Source of the DNA: Comamonadaceae bacterium
Lineage (GTDB): Bacteria; Pseudomonadota; Gammaproteobacteria; Burkholderiales; Burkholderiaceae_C
DNA: 64,000 nucleotides
Reading direction: 5' to 3'
Assembly: GCA_947455465.1 (NCBI GenBank)
Contig: CANGNS010000005.1
Location: 1 to 64,000 of the forward strand
Shown: one piece after another, positions 25,574 through 34,923 of the stretch
Numbering within the stretch: position 1 is the first letter of the stretch
How the letters are laid out: every line of letters starts with the position of its first letter
Notes under the pieces: model-generated
Told to the model about the DNA's origin: nothing
The model's database searches: none
Seen by the model: only the letters and a program-made list of their open reading frames with translations
Position numbers and translations under genes: made by a program

Positions 25574-26638
25574 ATGGCACTCGTTTCAATGCGCGAACTG
25601 CTGGACCACGCGGCCACCCACGGCTACGGTATTCCAGCATTTAACGTCAACAACCTCGAGCAGGTTCAGGCCATCATGGAGGCGGCCAACGAGGTGGGCG
25701 CCCCCGTGATCATGCAAGCGAGCGCCGGGGCGCGCAAATACGCCGGCGAGGCGTTTTTGAAGCACCTGATCCAGGCGGCCATCGAAAGTTATCCCCATAT
25801 CCCGGTGGTCATGCACCAAGACCACGGCCAAAGCCCGGCGGTATGCCAAGGCGCCATTAACCTGGGCTTTAGCTCGGTCATGATGGACGGTAGCTTGGAG
25901 GCCGACGGCAAAACCATCGCCAGCTATGAATACAACGTCCAGGTCACCCGCCAGGTCGTGGACATGGCCCACCAACTGGGCGTGACGGTCGAGGGCGAGC
26001 TGGGCTGCCTGGGTTCACTCGAGACCATGAAGGGCGACAAAGAAGACGGCCACGGCACCGACGCCACCATGACGCGCGAGCAATTGCTCACCGACCCCGA
26101 GCAGGCCGCCGATTTCGTCAAGCGCACCCAGCTTGACGCACTGGCTATTGCGATTGGCACCAGCCATGGCGCCTACAAATTTACGCGCCAGCCCACGGGT
26201 GATATTTTGGACATTGACCGCATCAAAGAAATCAACCGCCGCCTACCCAACACGCATTTGGTGATGCATGGCTCAAGCAGCGTGCCCCAAGAGATGCTGG
26301 CCACCATCAATGCCTTTGGCGGCAAGATGAAAGAGACCTACGGCGTGCCGGTGGCCGAGATCCAAAAAGCCATCCAGTTTGGCGTGCGCAAAATCAATAT
26401 CGACACCGACATCCGCCTGGCCATGACCGCAGCAGCGCGCAAATTCTTGGCCGAGAACCCCGACAAATTTGACGCCCGTGACTGGCTCAAGCCCGCCCGC
26501 GAGGCCGCCAAGCAGTTGTGCAAAGCGCGCTACATCGAGTTCGGCTGCGAAGGCCAGGGCGCCAAAATCAAAGGCGACGCGCTGACGGTGGTAGCGGCCA
26601 AATACAGCAAAGGCGAGTTGGCGCAAGTCGTGCATTGA
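25574..26638 (+). CDS. fba: Class II fructose-bisphosphate aldolase (Calvin-cycle type)
   Basis: The enzyme cleaves or forms fructose 1,6-bisphosphate with a zinc ion. The 354-residue protein has the class II motif MHQDHGQ with Asp83 and His84, [24 protein letters not shown], and [15 protein letters not shown], plus [10 protein letters not shown] for phosphate binding. It matches the Calvin/gluconeogenic subgroup common in betaproteobacteria. GGAG upstream of the ATG is a strong ribosome site; TAGAAT at 25517-25522 may be its -10. Confidence 0.96.
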   Translation: MALVSMRELLDHAATHGYGIPAFNVNNLEQVQAIMEAANEVGAPVIMQASAGARKYAGEAFLKHLIQAAIESYPHIPVVMHQDHGQSPAVCQGAINLGFSSVMMDGSLEADGKTIASYEYNVQVTRQVVDMAHQLGVTVEGELGCLGSLETMKGDKEDGHGTDATMTREQLLTDPEQAADFVKRTQLDALAIAIGTSHGAYKFTRQPTGDILDIDRIKEINRRLPNTHLVMHGSSSVPQEMLATINAFGGKMKETYGVPVAEIQKAIQFGVRKINIDTDIRLAMTAAARKFLAENPDKFDARDWLKPAREAAKQLCKARYIEFGCEGQGAKIKGDALTVVAAKYSKGELAQVVH

Positions 26639-26672
26639 CGGGCCGCCTGGCCGCTGCGCTACAGTGGCGGCC

Positions 26673-27581
26673 ATGGCCTCTTCACTACACACCTCGACCC
26701 TGCATTCCCTGCCCCTGCTGGCACGCGGCAAAGTCCGTGACAACTACGCGGTCGGCAGCGACCGCATCCTCATGCTGGCCAGCGACCGGCTCAGCGCGTT
26801 TGACGTCATCATGGGCGAGCCCATTCCCGGCAAAGGCGCGCTGCTCACGCAAATGGCCTTGTTCTGGTTCGACAAGCTGGGCCCCCAGGGCCTCAATATC
26901 TGCCCGATCCACCTGACCGGCGAAGCGCCCGAAAGCGTGGTCGCGGCGGACGAAGTGGCCCAGGTGCACGGCCGCAGCATGCTGGTCAAGCGCCTCACGC
27001 CCCTGCCCGTGGAGGCGGTGGTGCGCGGCTACCTCGCTGGCAGCGGTTGGAAGGAATACCAGGCCGCAGGCGCCGTCTGCGGCGTGCCCTTGCCGCCGGG
27101 ATTGCGCAACGCCTCGCGCCTGCCTGCGCCCATTTACACGCCGGCGGCCAAAGCCGCCGTTGGCGGGCATGACGAGAACATCACCTTTGCGCAAACCGTC
27201 GAGATGGTCGGCCTGGACCTGGCCACGCGCATGCGCGATATCAGCATAGCGCTGTATGAAGCGGCAGCGGCCTTTGCGCTGACCAAAGGCATCATCATTG
27301 CGGACACCAAATTTGAGTTCGGTCTGGACGCGGCGGGCACGCTCACCTTGATGGACGAGGTCCTCACGCCCGACTCCTCGCGCTACTGGCCCCTGGAGCG
27401 CTACGCCGAAGGCAGCAACCCGCCCAGCTATGACAAACAGTTTGTGCGCGACTGGCTGGAAGCGGCCCAGGTCGACGGCAAACTCTGGGACAAAAGCCCG
27501 CCCGCCCCCCGCGTGCCCGACGCGGTCATCGCCCAAACCGCCGCCAAATACCAAGAGGCGCTGCAGCGGCTCATGGGTTAA
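26673..27581 (+). CDS. purC: Phosphoribosylaminoimidazole-succinocarboxamide synthase (SAICAR synthase)
   Basis: PurC joins aspartate to CAIR in purine synthesis. The 302-residue protein has [39 protein letters not shown], the [22 protein letters not shown] segment and the late [12 protein letters not shown] motif. The ATG at 26673 (MASSLHTS) is chosen over a GTG nine bases upstream. purE and purK lie close by on the same strand, with the minus-strand ybbN gene in between. Confidence 0.95.
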   Translation: MASSLHTSTLHSLPLLARGKVRDNYAVGSDRILMLASDRLSAFDVIMGEPIPGKGALLTQMALFWFDKLGPQGLNICPIHLTGEAPESVVAADEVAQVHGRSMLVKRLTPLPVEAVVRGYLAGSGWKEYQAAGAVCGVPLPPGLRNASRLPAPIYTPAAKAAVGGHDENITFAQTVEMVGLDLATRMRDISIALYEAAAAFALTKGIIIADTKFEFGLDAAGTLTLMDEVLTPDSSRYWPLERYAEGSNPPSYDKQFVRDWLEAAQVDGKLWDKSPPAPRVPDAVIAQTAAKYQEALQRLMG

Positions 27582-27601
27582 TGGGCAATTGAGCGAATGG
27601 G

Positions 27602-27618
27602 CTGAGGTTGTCCCTCAG
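27602..27618. other. Hairpin between convergent purC and ybbN
   Basis: CTGAGG (27602-27607) pairs with CCTCAG (27613-27618) around a 5-base loop; the ybbN stop codon is inside it. There is no T-run, so it is a weak candidate for a shared transcription end. Confidence 0.35.
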
Positions 27619-28565
27619 TTCAGCGCCATGCTCAGCTTGCGCCGGTAGCTGGCCACCATTTGCGCCTGCGGGTCGGTTTCGGAGACCACTTTGCCGGCGA
27701 TTTCTATGCCGCTGGCGGTTTTGCCGGTGTCTTGGGCCGCGCCTTTGGGTTTGGGCGGCGTGAGCAGTTCCAAAATGGCCACAAAAGTCTTGCGTGGCAC
27801 CGCCTCGCCCCAGGCTTTGTCGCGCATGATGATTTCCAGCAGCTCGTCCATGGCCGCCGTCCACTGGCCTTCAACCATCAAGACGCGGGCCTTGGCCAGG
27901 CGGGTGTCAAAGTCGCGCTTGTTGGCGGTAATGAGCGCGTCAAACTGCGCCAGCTCCCAGTTGCCGCGCTCGTCGGCATGGACAAACTCGATGGCGTTGA
28001 TGAAGTGCAGCAGCGCATCAAAGCGGATTTGGCGCGGAATCGCTGCCAGCGCGGGCGCTAGGGCCGCCTTGGCCTCTTCCAGCGCGTTGTGCTGCACCAG
28101 CAGCTTGACCAGCTCAAAGCGCGCATCGTCATTGGCCGGGTCGGCGGCCAGGGTTTCTTGCAGCTTGTGCAACGCGGCCTCTACGTCGCCGGCGGCCAGC
28201 AAGGCCTGCGCATCTTCGGCGTCGGTCAGCGAGGCGCCCTCGGGCGGCAGGTGTTTGTCCAAAAAGGCCTTCATCTGGCCCTCGGGGATGGCGCCCATAA
28301 AACCATCGACCGGCTTGCCGCCGATCATCAGCACGCAGGTGGGAATGCTGCGGATGCCAAAGGCTTTGGAGAGCTCAGGCTCCTGGTCCGAGTCGATTTT
28401 GACCAGCTTAAAGCGCCCGGCGTAGTCCGTCTCGAGCTTTTCCAGCAGCGGCCCGATCACCTTGCAGGGGCCGCACCAGGGCGCCCAAAAGTCCAGCAAG
28501 ACCGGCACATCGTGCGAGGCCTGGACGACTTCGGCTTCAAAATTCTCGAGGGTCACAGTGATCAT
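27615..28565 (-). CDS. ybbN: YbbN/CnoX-type thioredoxin with TPR domain
   Basis: The 316-residue protein joins an N-terminal thioredoxin domain, with active-site WCGPC (Cys31 and Cys34), to a C-terminal helical TPR region. E. coli YbbN (CnoX) is a chaperedoxin that protects proteins from oxidation and hands them to GroEL and DnaK; that protein has SXXC instead of CXXC, whereas this one keeps both cysteines and may be redox-active. The ATG at 28565 (MITVTLENFE) is the thioredoxin-domain start. It is divergent from purE. Confidence 0.9.
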   Translation of the reverse strand: MITVTLENFEAEVVQASHDVPVLLDFWAPWCGPCKVIGPLLEKLETDYAGRFKLVKIDSDQEPELSKAFGIRSIPTCVLMIGGKPVDGFMGAIPEGQMKAFLDKHLPPEGASLTDAEDAQALLAAGDVEAALHKLQETLAADPANDDARFELVKLLVQHNALEEAKAALAPALAAIPRQIRFDALLHFINAIEFVHADERGNWELAQFDALITANKRDFDTRLAKARVLMVEGQWTAAMDELLEIIMRDKAWGEAVPRKTFVAILELLTPPKPKGAAQDTGKTASGIEIAGKVVSETDPQAQMVASYRRKLSMALN

Positions 28566-28671
28566 GAAAAAGGTACTCGGGGTGAAAACGTAAAATTGGC
28601 GCTTCTTGCCCTGCGGCAGCATTGCCGCCGGGTCCTGGGGCGCAGGTGCCCAGCGCTGACTTTCCAACACT

Positions 28672-29190
28672 ATGAGCACCACTCAAATCGCGGTCGTCAT
28701 GGGTTCCAGTTCCGACTGGGACACCATGGAACACGCAGTGCAGATTCTCCAACAGTTTGGTGTGCCCTTGGAGGCACGCGTGCTTTCGGCGCACCGCATG
28801 CCCGAGGACATGGTCGCCTTTGCCCACAGCGCCCAGAGCCGGGGCCTGCGCGCCATCATCGCCGGCGCCGGGGGCGCGGCGCATTTGCCGGGCATGCTGG
28901 CGGCCATGACCACCGTGCCGGTGCTCGGTGTGCCGGTGGCGAGCAAACATTTGCAGGGCGTGGATTCGCTGCACAGCATTGTGCAAATGCCCAAGGGCGT
29001 GCCGGTGGCTACTTTTGCCATCGGGACGGCGGGCGCGGCCAATGCCGCTTTGTTTGCCGTGGCCATGCTGGCCGCCCACGATGGCGCACTGCTGGCCCAG
29101 CTGCAGGCCTTTCGCGCGGCGCAGACCGAAGCGGCGCGCGCCCAAACCTTGCCGCTCGCTTCCCTGGCCCAGGGCCTGGGCGGCTTATGA
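28672..29190 (+). CDS. purE: N5-carboxyaminoimidazole ribonucleotide mutase
   Basis: Class I PurE converts N5-CAIR to CAIR. The 172-residue protein has [12 protein letters not shown] at 8-19, the SAHRMPED motif with His41, [12 protein letters not shown] near 64 and [10 protein letters not shown] near 105. Its stop overlaps the purK start by 4 bases (ATGA), the usual purEK operon arrangement. A TAAAAT box at 28591-28596 may be its -10. Confidence 0.96.
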   Translation: MSTTQIAVVMGSSSDWDTMEHAVQILQQFGVPLEARVLSAHRMPEDMVAFAHSAQSRGLRAIIAGAGGAAHLPGMLAAMTTVPVLGVPVASKHLQGVDSLHSIVQMPKGVPVATFAIGTAGAANAALFAVAMLAAHDGALLAQLQAFRAAQTEAARAQTLPLASLAQGLGGL

Positions 29191-30368
29191 GCGCCGCTGC
29201 AGCGCTGCTGCCCGGCACGCGCCAGGGCGGTGCACCGCTGACCTTGGGCGTGTTAGGCGGCGGCCAGCTCGGGCGCATGTTTGTGCATGCCGCCCAGGCC
29301 ATGGGCTATGACACCGCCGTGCTCGACCCCGACGCCGACAGCCCGGCCGGGCGCGTCAGCCACCACCATATTTGCAGCGACTACCAGGACCCGCAGGGCC
29401 TGGCGCAACTGGCCGCGCTGTGTGGGGCCGTCACCACCGAGTTTGAAAACGTACCAGCGGCCGCCCTGACCCGCCTGGACGCACAGTGCCGCGTGGCGCC
29501 CGGCGCTGCCGCCGTGGCGATTGCCCAAGACCGAATGGCCGAAAAAGCCCATTTCGTGCGCTGCGGCGTGCCCTGTGCGCCTTTTGTCGGCATCGCCAGT
29601 GCGGCCGATCTGCATGCGGTGCCTGCCGAGGTGCTGCCCGGCATCCTCAAAACCGCGCGCATGGGCTACGACGGCAAAGGCCAGGTGCGCGTGGCCGAGC
29701 GCGCCCAACTGGCCGCCGCCTGGGCGCAGTTGCAGCAACAGCCCTGCGTGCTGGAAAAACTGCTGCCCCTGGCGCTGGAATGCTCGGTGCTACTGGCCCG
29801 GGGCGCGGACGGGCAGATGGTGCATTTCCCGGTGCAGCGCAATCTGCACCGCGACGGCATCCTGGCCGTTACCGAGGTGTATGCAGGCAATGCGCCGCCC
29901 GCCCTGGCCGAGCAGGCGATAACTGCCGCGCAGGCCGTGGCGCAAGGCCTGGACTATGTGGGCGTCTTGTGCGTGGAGTTTTTTGTGTTGCAAGACGGCA
30001 GCTTGGTGGTCAACGAGATTGCCCCGCGCCCGCACAACAGCGGCCACTACAGCCTGGATGCCTGCGACCAGTCGCAGTTTGACTTGCAGGTGCGCACCCT
30101 GGCGGGTCTGCCCTTGGTGGCGCCGCGCCAGCACAGCGCCAGTGTCATGCTCAATCTGCTGGGCGACTTGTGGGGCCCGGCCATGGACCGCACGCCTGCC
30201 TGGGACGCAGTGCTGGCTTTGCCCGGCGCGCATTTGCACCTGTACGGCAAGCGCCAGGCGCGCGCCGGGCGCAAGATGGGCCACCTCACCCTGACCGGCC
30301 CGGACGCGCAGACGGTGCGCGCCACTGCTTTGCAGGCGGCGCAGATGTTGGGCATCGCCGCCTTCTGA
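29187..30368 (+). CDS. purK: N5-carboxyaminoimidazole ribonucleotide synthase
   Basis: PurK makes N5-CAIR from AIR, bicarbonate and ATP. The 393-residue ATP-grasp protein has [17 protein letters not shown] near 20, TTEFENVPA near 85, the ATP loop [12 protein letters not shown] near 158 and [17 protein letters not shown] near 275. The start ATG overlaps the purE stop; a much longer upstream frame exists but is antisense to ybbN and not used. Confidence 0.95.
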   Translation: MSAAAALLPGTRQGGAPLTLGVLGGGQLGRMFVHAAQAMGYDTAVLDPDADSPAGRVSHHHICSDYQDPQGLAQLAALCGAVTTEFENVPAAALTRLDAQCRVAPGAAAVAIAQDRMAEKAHFVRCGVPCAPFVGIASAADLHAVPAEVLPGILKTARMGYDGKGQVRVAERAQLAAAWAQLQQQPCVLEKLLPLALECSVLLARGADGQMVHFPVQRNLHRDGILAVTEVYAGNAPPALAEQAITAAQAVAQGLDYVGVLCVEFFVLQDGSLVVNEIAPRPHNSGHYSLDACDQSQFDLQVRTLAGLPLVAPRQHSASVMLNLLGDLWGPAMDRTPAWDAVLALPGAHLHLYGKRQARAGRKMGHLTLTGPDAQTVRATALQAAQMLGIAAF

Positions 30369-30371
30369 GCC

Positions 30372-31445
30372 ATGGTGTTGGACCCGCACGACCCGGCCGC
30401 GCTGGCCCGCTGCGAGCGCGCATTGCGTGCCGGCCAATTGCTGGGCCTGCCCACCGAAACCGTTTACGGCCTGGCCGCCGATGCCTGCAACGCCCAGGCC
30501 GTGGCCCAAATTTTTAGCGCCAAGGGCCGCCCGGCCGACCATCCGCTGATCGTGCACGTGGCCGATCTGGACGGCGGCCTGAGCGGCGCGCGCTACTTCA
30601 GCCGCGACATTCCCGACTTCGCTATGGCTTTGATGCAGGCCTTTTGGCCCGGCCCGCTCACACTCATCTTGCCGCGCCAAGCCGGGGTGGCTGCGCACGC
30701 TGCCGGCGGCCAGGACTCGGTCGGTGTGCGCTGCCCGGCCCATCCGGTGGCGCAAGCGCTTTTGCGCGCCCTGCGCCAAAGTGCCGGCGGGCAGGTCGTG
30801 TGGGGCTTGGCCGCGCCCAGCGCCAACCGCTTTGGCCGCGTTAGCCCGACCACGGCGGCCCATGTGCACACCGAGATGAACGCGGGGCTGGCCCCCGAAG
30901 CCCCGCAGGCGCTGCTGGTGCTCGACGGCGGGCCGTGTGGCGTGGGCATCGAATCGACCATCGTCGATTGCACGCGCGGCGTGCCCGTCTTGCTACGGCC
31001 CGGCGCGGTGGGCATGGCGGCCTTGGCCCAGGCGTGCGGGCAGCGCGTCTGGACGCCGCAAGAACTGGCTGCGGGCGCACCTGCACCGCGCGCCTCGGGC
31101 ACCTTGGCGGCGCACTATGCCCCGCAGGCGCGGGTGCGGCTGTGGCCGCTGGCCCCATTGCAAGCCGCTTTGCAGCCCTCGGCACGCCTGGCGCACCAGG
31201 GGGCCGGGCGCATCGGCGTGTATATGCGCAGCCGTCCGGCCCTGGACCAGGCGCCCGACGCGGCCCATTGGCTGCTGCGCGCCATGCCGCCGGACGCGGC
31301 GCGCACGGCGCAAGAGTTGTTTGCGGTGCTGCGCGCTTTTGACGATGCCGGCGTCGCGCAGATCTGGATCGAGGCTGTCCCGGACAGCGAGGACTGGGCC
31401 GGCGTGGCCGACCGCCTGCAGCGCGCCAGCGCCGCCGCCGCTTAA
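30372..31445 (+). CDS. L-threonylcarbamoyladenylate synthase (Sua5 type)
   Basis: The enzyme activates threonine and bicarbonate to make threonylcarbamoyl-AMP for the t6A37 modification of tRNA. The 357-residue protein starts with GLPTETVYGLAADA and has the SAKGRPADHPLIVH motif (Lys51, Arg53), then GPCGVGIESTIVD near 193. Its length shows the extra C-terminal Sua5 domain that short TsaC lacks. It starts 3 bases after purK, so it is part of the purEK transcript. Confidence 0.93.
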   Translation: MVLDPHDPAALARCERALRAGQLLGLPTETVYGLAADACNAQAVAQIFSAKGRPADHPLIVHVADLDGGLSGARYFSRDIPDFAMALMQAFWPGPLTLILPRQAGVAAHAAGGQDSVGVRCPAHPVAQALLRALRQSAGGQVVWGLAAPSANRFGRVSPTTAAHVHTEMNAGLAPEAPQALLVLDGGPCGVGIESTIVDCTRGVPVLLRPGAVGMAALAQACGQRVWTPQELAAGAPAPRASGTLAAHYAPQARVRLWPLAPLQAALQPSARLAHQGAGRIGVYMRSRPALDQAPDAAHWLLRAMPPDAARTAQELFAVLRAFDDAGVAQIWIEAVPDSEDWAGVADRLQRASAAAA

Positions 31446-31452
31446 AAAGAAT

Positions 31453-32706
31453 TTAAATCGCGGTGGTAAACACCGTCAGCACGCCGGTAAAGCCGTACAG
31501 GTGTTCGTGGGCGATTTCGCCATTGCCAAAGAAGCCGACCAGCGGCACATCGCCCAAGGCACGGCGCACGATTTGCATCTCGGCGCTGGGGCCGCCAAAG
31601 TGCGGGCCGCCGCGGCCAGTGCAGCTGACATAAATCGCCCCCGCAATGGCCCGCTGCTCACCAGTGCTTGCAGGTGCGCCGCCCGGTGCGGGTGTCAGCT
31701 CGTCTTCGGGGCTGAGCTCTTCGCGGATTTCGGCGCAAATGCGCGTCAGGTCGGCGCGCGCAGCTTGCATATTGCGCTGGCAAAAAGCCAGTTGGCCGCC
31801 GACATGGGCGTATTCGCTCAGGGCCACGCCGCCGTGTCCGGGGTCCAGGCCGATGATGTGGCGCACCAGCACATCGTTGCCGAAATTGCCCGTCTTGCGC
31901 ACGGCCGCGCTGTCGCTGCCGGTGGGTGGGCGGGCCAGGCCGACCAGGGTGTTGCGCACGGTTTGCAGCGCCTGTTGGGGCGCGTCCAGCGAAATGTTCA
32001 GGTCGCGCAGCAACACGTCCAGTGCCGGTTCGCCGTCCAGTTGCAGCACCACATTGGTTTTGGACTCGGTAATGACATGGGTGGGCGAGATGGGCTTGCA
32101 GCCCTGCGTGACGCGCGAGATCAGCGCCACGTCGGGCCCAAAGGCTACGCCGCTCAAGCCGCCGCTCAGCACGCCGCTGCTGCGCCCCTGGCCGCTCACC
32201 GTACCGTCGGCGGCCAGCGCAAATTGCACGTTGCGGCTGCGGCTGCTGCACAGACCGCCAAACAAATAGCCGGTGTCGGTGCGCGCGGCCATTTTGGTGA
32301 GCAGCTCGCTCAGATCGGCCGTCTCACCATCGGCGTGGACCAGGGCGGTATGCGCCTCAAAGCCGAGCCCCAGCGGCGAGACGCCCGAGAACACGCGGTA
32401 CTGGTCCGAGGGCAGGTCCAGCAGCATGACAGCCAGTGCCGGCTCGTCAAAGTACTCGACATTGTTGGCCGCAATGCCCACGCCCACCGTGCCCGACCAG
32501 TCGGTGACCGAGGGCAGCTCGGCGCTCAGGTGGTCCAAAATGTCTTGGGCCTGGTCCGCGTAGTGGTCGGTGATGTAGAGCAGGGCCAGCGTGGGCGTGA
32601 CGGCATGCAGGCTGCTGGACATTTGCCCACGCAGCTGCGCCAGTACCAGCGCGCAGGCCATCTCCCACTGCGGATGCGTGGCGTGGGCGTAGGAAAAAAC
32701 CGTCAT
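31453..32706 (-). CDS. FIST-domain protein
   Basis: The 417-residue protein has a FIST_N region (about 1-240, including VGVGIAANNVEYFDEPALAV) and a FIST_C region ending IVRRALGDVPLVGFFGNGEI, typical of FIST sensor proteins that are thought to bind small ligands such as amino acids. Usually FIST is fused to signalling domains; here it stands alone. The ATG at 32706 (MTVFSYAHATH) is used because the upstream frame runs antisense into the PhaM gene. It follows the PhaM-like gene by 22 bases. Confidence 0.88.
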   Translation of the reverse strand: MTVFSYAHATHPQWEMACALVLAQLRGQMSSSLHAVTPTLALLYITDHYADQAQDILDHLSAELPSVTDWSGTVGVGIAANNVEYFDEPALAVMLLDLPSDQYRVFSGVSPLGLGFEAHTALVHADGETADLSELLTKMAARTDTGYLFGGLCSSRSRNVQFALAADGTVSGQGRSSGVLSGGLSGVAFGPDVALISRVTQGCKPISPTHVITESKTNVVLQLDGEPALDVLLRDLNISLDAPQQALQTVRNTLVGLARPPTGSDSAAVRKTGNFGNDVLVRHIIGLDPGHGGVALSEYAHVGGQLAFCQRNMQAARADLTRICAEIREELSPEDELTPAPGGAPASTGEQRAIAGAIYVSCTGRGGPHFGGPSAEMQIVRRALGDVPLVGFFGNGEIAHEHLYGFTGVLTVFTTAI

Positions 32707-32728
32707 GCGCAAAAGGGTGCGGCAGCGC

Positions 32729-33337
32729 TTAGCCGGCTTTGCGCCGCGTGCGCGCCGCGGTTTTGGTGGCGGTTTTGGTTTTGGTAGCCGCTTTGCTGCG
32801 TGCGGGCGCTTTTTTGACCGGCGGTGCGCTGTGCTTGGCCACGTCTTTAAGCGCGTTGGCCGCAATCGTCTGGAACTGCTGCGTGAGCGAGCCCCACAGG
32901 GCAACGGGGTCTATCACTTTGGCGGCCTCGGCGCTGTCTTTGGCGGGTTGGGCTTGGGGCTTGGCAGCCGGGGCAGCTTCGGGCTTGGCCGCTGGGGGCT
33001 CGGGCCAGGGTGCGGCGGGGGCCGCACTGGCCGCGCCGGGCATGCCCATGGTGAAGTTCATGCCCTTGAGCGTCTCCATGGTCATTTTTTGGACTTCCAG
33101 GGCCTGGATGGTGGCGCTCAGCGCGCGGGCGTTTTGGTCCAGCCAAAACTGCACATGCTTGAGCTCTTCAATGCGCTTTTCCAGGTCCTCGACTTTGAGG
33201 CTGGGCACCAACCACTGCGACAAATTGGGCACGCCAGCGGCCGCGCCGGGGTTGCTGCCGGCCGCTTTGGCCAGGTTTTGCAAAAAGTCAAAACCGGGGA
33301 CGAACTTGCCAAATCCGGATGTGTCTGCGGTGCTCAT
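32729..33337 (-). CDS. phaM: PhaM-like polyhydroxyalkanoate granule regulator
   Basis: PhaM links PHA granules to the nucleoid and activates PHA synthase. The 202-residue protein has the PhaM core FGKFVPGFDFLQNLAK near 10 and LVPSLKVEDLEKRIEELKHV near 44, a coiled helix, an Ala/Pro linker and a very basic Lys/Ala/Thr tail like histone H1 (residues 170-202). AGGAG before the ATG at 33337 supports the start. PHA storage genes are not in the window. Confidence 0.88.
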   Translation of the reverse strand: MSTADTSGFGKFVPGFDFLQNLAKAAGSNPGAAAGVPNLSQWLVPSLKVEDLEKRIEELKHVQFWLDQNARALSATIQALEVQKMTMETLKGMNFTMGMPGAASAAPAAPWPEPPAAKPEAAPAAKPQAQPAKDSAEAAKVIDPVALWGSLTQQFQTIAANALKDVAKHSAPPVKKAPARSKAATKTKTATKTAARTRRKAG

Positions 33338-33437
33338 AGCGGCGTGCTCCTGGTGGTGTGCGTTGGATGGCCCTTGCCGCTGCAAGCTTAACTGAAGCGG
33401 CTGCGCCGCACCTTACGCGGCGCCCGCTGGCAGGTGC

Positions 33438-34283
33438 TTACCAGTCGCCGCCTGAATCGCCGCCGCCGCTGTCGCCCGCGTTGTCCCAGCCACCGGCCGA
33501 GCCGCTGTCAAAGCTGCCCAGGTCGGGCGCGGGGTTGTCCATGGGAACGTAGCCGTTGCCGCTGTCGCTGCGTTGGGCTGCGGCGCCGCCTTCGTGGCCG
33601 CCTTCCAGGGCTTTGCTCAAGGCGTAGCCTGCGGCCAGTCCGGCCACGCCACCGATGACTGCGCCGCCAATGCCCGAGCCTTGGGCCGGCGCACCGTAGC
33701 CACCATAAGCGGACTGGGGCGCCATGGTGCCGCCTGCGCCGTAGGGCGCAGCGCTGGGGTACATGCCTTGGGGCGCGCGCGTGGCTGCGTTGCTGCGCCG
33801 GATCAGCACCACCACCAGCACGATGAGCAAGATGCCGCCCACGATATAGCCGGTGGGAAAGCCGCTGTCGCGGCGCTCAGGCGCGGGTGCTGCGCTGGTA
33901 GCGGCCGGGCTGGCCGCAGCCTGCGTGGCCACTTTGGCCGATGCGGCTGCCGCGCCGACTTTGTCGAGCACCTGCTGGAATTTGTCAGGGCTGGACGCAA
34001 ATTTGAGCGCCGGGTCGATGGCGCGGGCTTTTTGGAGTTGGGCCAAGGCCTCGTCGTACCGTTTTTCGCGGGCCAGTACTTCGCCTAGCTCATAGTGCGC
34101 CTTGGCGCTATTGGGTTTTTCGGCCAGTACCTCGAGCAGCAGGGTTTCGGCCCGTTTGAAATCGCCGGCTTCGACGGCTGCGTTGATGTCCTTGGGCGTG
34201 GGCAAAGCCAAGGCCAACGTGCAGGCCAGGGCCGTCAACAGGGCGGCAAGTGCGCGAGAAAGGTGCGAAAAAGTTATTGGCAT
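33438..34283 (-). CDS. TPR-containing membrane protein with Gly-rich tail
   Basis: The 281-residue protein has an N-terminal signal or anchor helix (about residues 8-30), one or two TPR motifs (NSAKAHYELGEVLAREKRY, then DEALAQLQKARAIDP) at 50-95, an Ala-rich linker, a membrane helix near 146-164 (GYIVGGILLIVLVVVLI) and a Gly/Ser/Tyr-rich tail ending GGGDSGGDW. Layout suggests an envelope protein with the TPR outside and the tail inside the cell. The family is known mostly from Burkholderiales; the role is unknown. Confidence 0.78.
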   Translation of the reverse strand: MPITFSHLSRALAALLTALACTLALALPTPKDINAAVEAGDFKRAETLLLEVLAEKPNSAKAHYELGEVLAREKRYDEALAQLQKARAIDPALKFASSPDKFQQVLDKVGAAAASAKVATQAAASPAATSAAPAPERRDSGFPTGYIVGGILLIVLVVVLIRRSNAATRAPQGMYPSAAPYGAGGTMAPQSAYGGYGAPAQGSGIGGAVIGGVAGLAAGYALSKALEGGHEGGAAAQRSDSGNGYVPMDNPAPDLGSFDSGSAGGWDNAGDSGGGDSGGDW

Positions 34284-34399
34284 AGGTAAGGAAAAGAGTG
34301 AACCGGTCCCCACTCTACTGCGCCCTGGTGTCTGTGCCTATCCATTTTGGTAAAGCACGTAAAAAAACTGGGGCTGCACGCCCACCGCCTTTGGGCCGC

Positions 34400-34801
34400 T
34401 TATTCAGTCCGGGCAAAGGCGGCGCGCAGCTCGTCCATCACGCGTGGGTCTTGGCAGGCGTATTCCCACAAGGCCTCTTCGCGGCGCGCCTGGGCGGCGG
34501 CGTGCAGGTGGCCCAGCAACCAGGCGGCAGCGGCCGTGCTCATGCGGCGCAAGGGTTGGGTCAGCAAGGCCAAGACTGTAAATACCGCCGACCACAAAAG
34601 CACCCAGGCCAAGAGCAAGTGGCCATCGGCCCAGCTGTCGATCAGCTGGTCGGCCACCACCAACAAGGCGGCTAACACCGAAGCGGACAAAACGCCCGCC
34701 AAGGTTTTGGACGATTCGGCCGGTACGGCCGCGCTGGGCGTACCGCTTGCGGGGGCCGCCGAGAGATCGTGGGCGGCGTTGTAGTGCATCAAATAAGGCA
34801 T
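34400..34801 (-). CDS. Small hypothetical membrane protein, 133 aa
   Basis: The protein has two hydrophobic segments at about 34-54 (VLSASVLAALLVVADQLI) and 63-81 (LLLAWVLLWSAVFTVLALL), a short linker and an amphipathic C-terminal tail with WEYACQDPRVMDELRAAF. AGGAG before the ATG at 34801 is a good ribosome site. I know no function; similar small proteins are found in related genera. Confidence 0.7.
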   Translation of the reverse strand: MPYLMHYNAAHDLSAAPASGTPSAAVPAESSKTLAGVLSASVLAALLVVADQLIDSWADGHLLLAWVLLWSAVFTVLALLTQPLRRMSTAAAAWLLGHLHAAAQARREEALWEYACQDPRVMDELRAAFARTE

Positions 34802-34829
34802 GCTGCGCTCCTAACAAAGTGCATGGTGA

Positions 34830-34875
34830 ACCACAGAACAGTGGTGTATGGGGAGATACTAGGGTTACTACTAGT
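34830..34875. promoter_or_regulatory. Two inverted repeats between a small membrane gene and the LysR gene
   Basis: ACCAC (34830-34834) with GTGGT (34841-34845), and ACTAG (34858-34862) with CTAGT (34871-34875), lie in the divergent gap 34802-34923. Further on the gap is very AT-rich, with TTTATATT repeated 15 bases apart. These may be operator sites for the LysR regulator encoded at 34924. Confidence 0.35.
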
Positions 34876-34923
34876 GTGCGTCAACTTTATATTTGTGATG
34901 ATTTATATTCATAAAATCAATAT

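Noticed and set aside
28089-29186. N-terminal extension of the purK frame upstream of 29187
   Set aside because: It is antisense to ybbN and out of frame with purE; PurK homology begins at the ATG at 29187.
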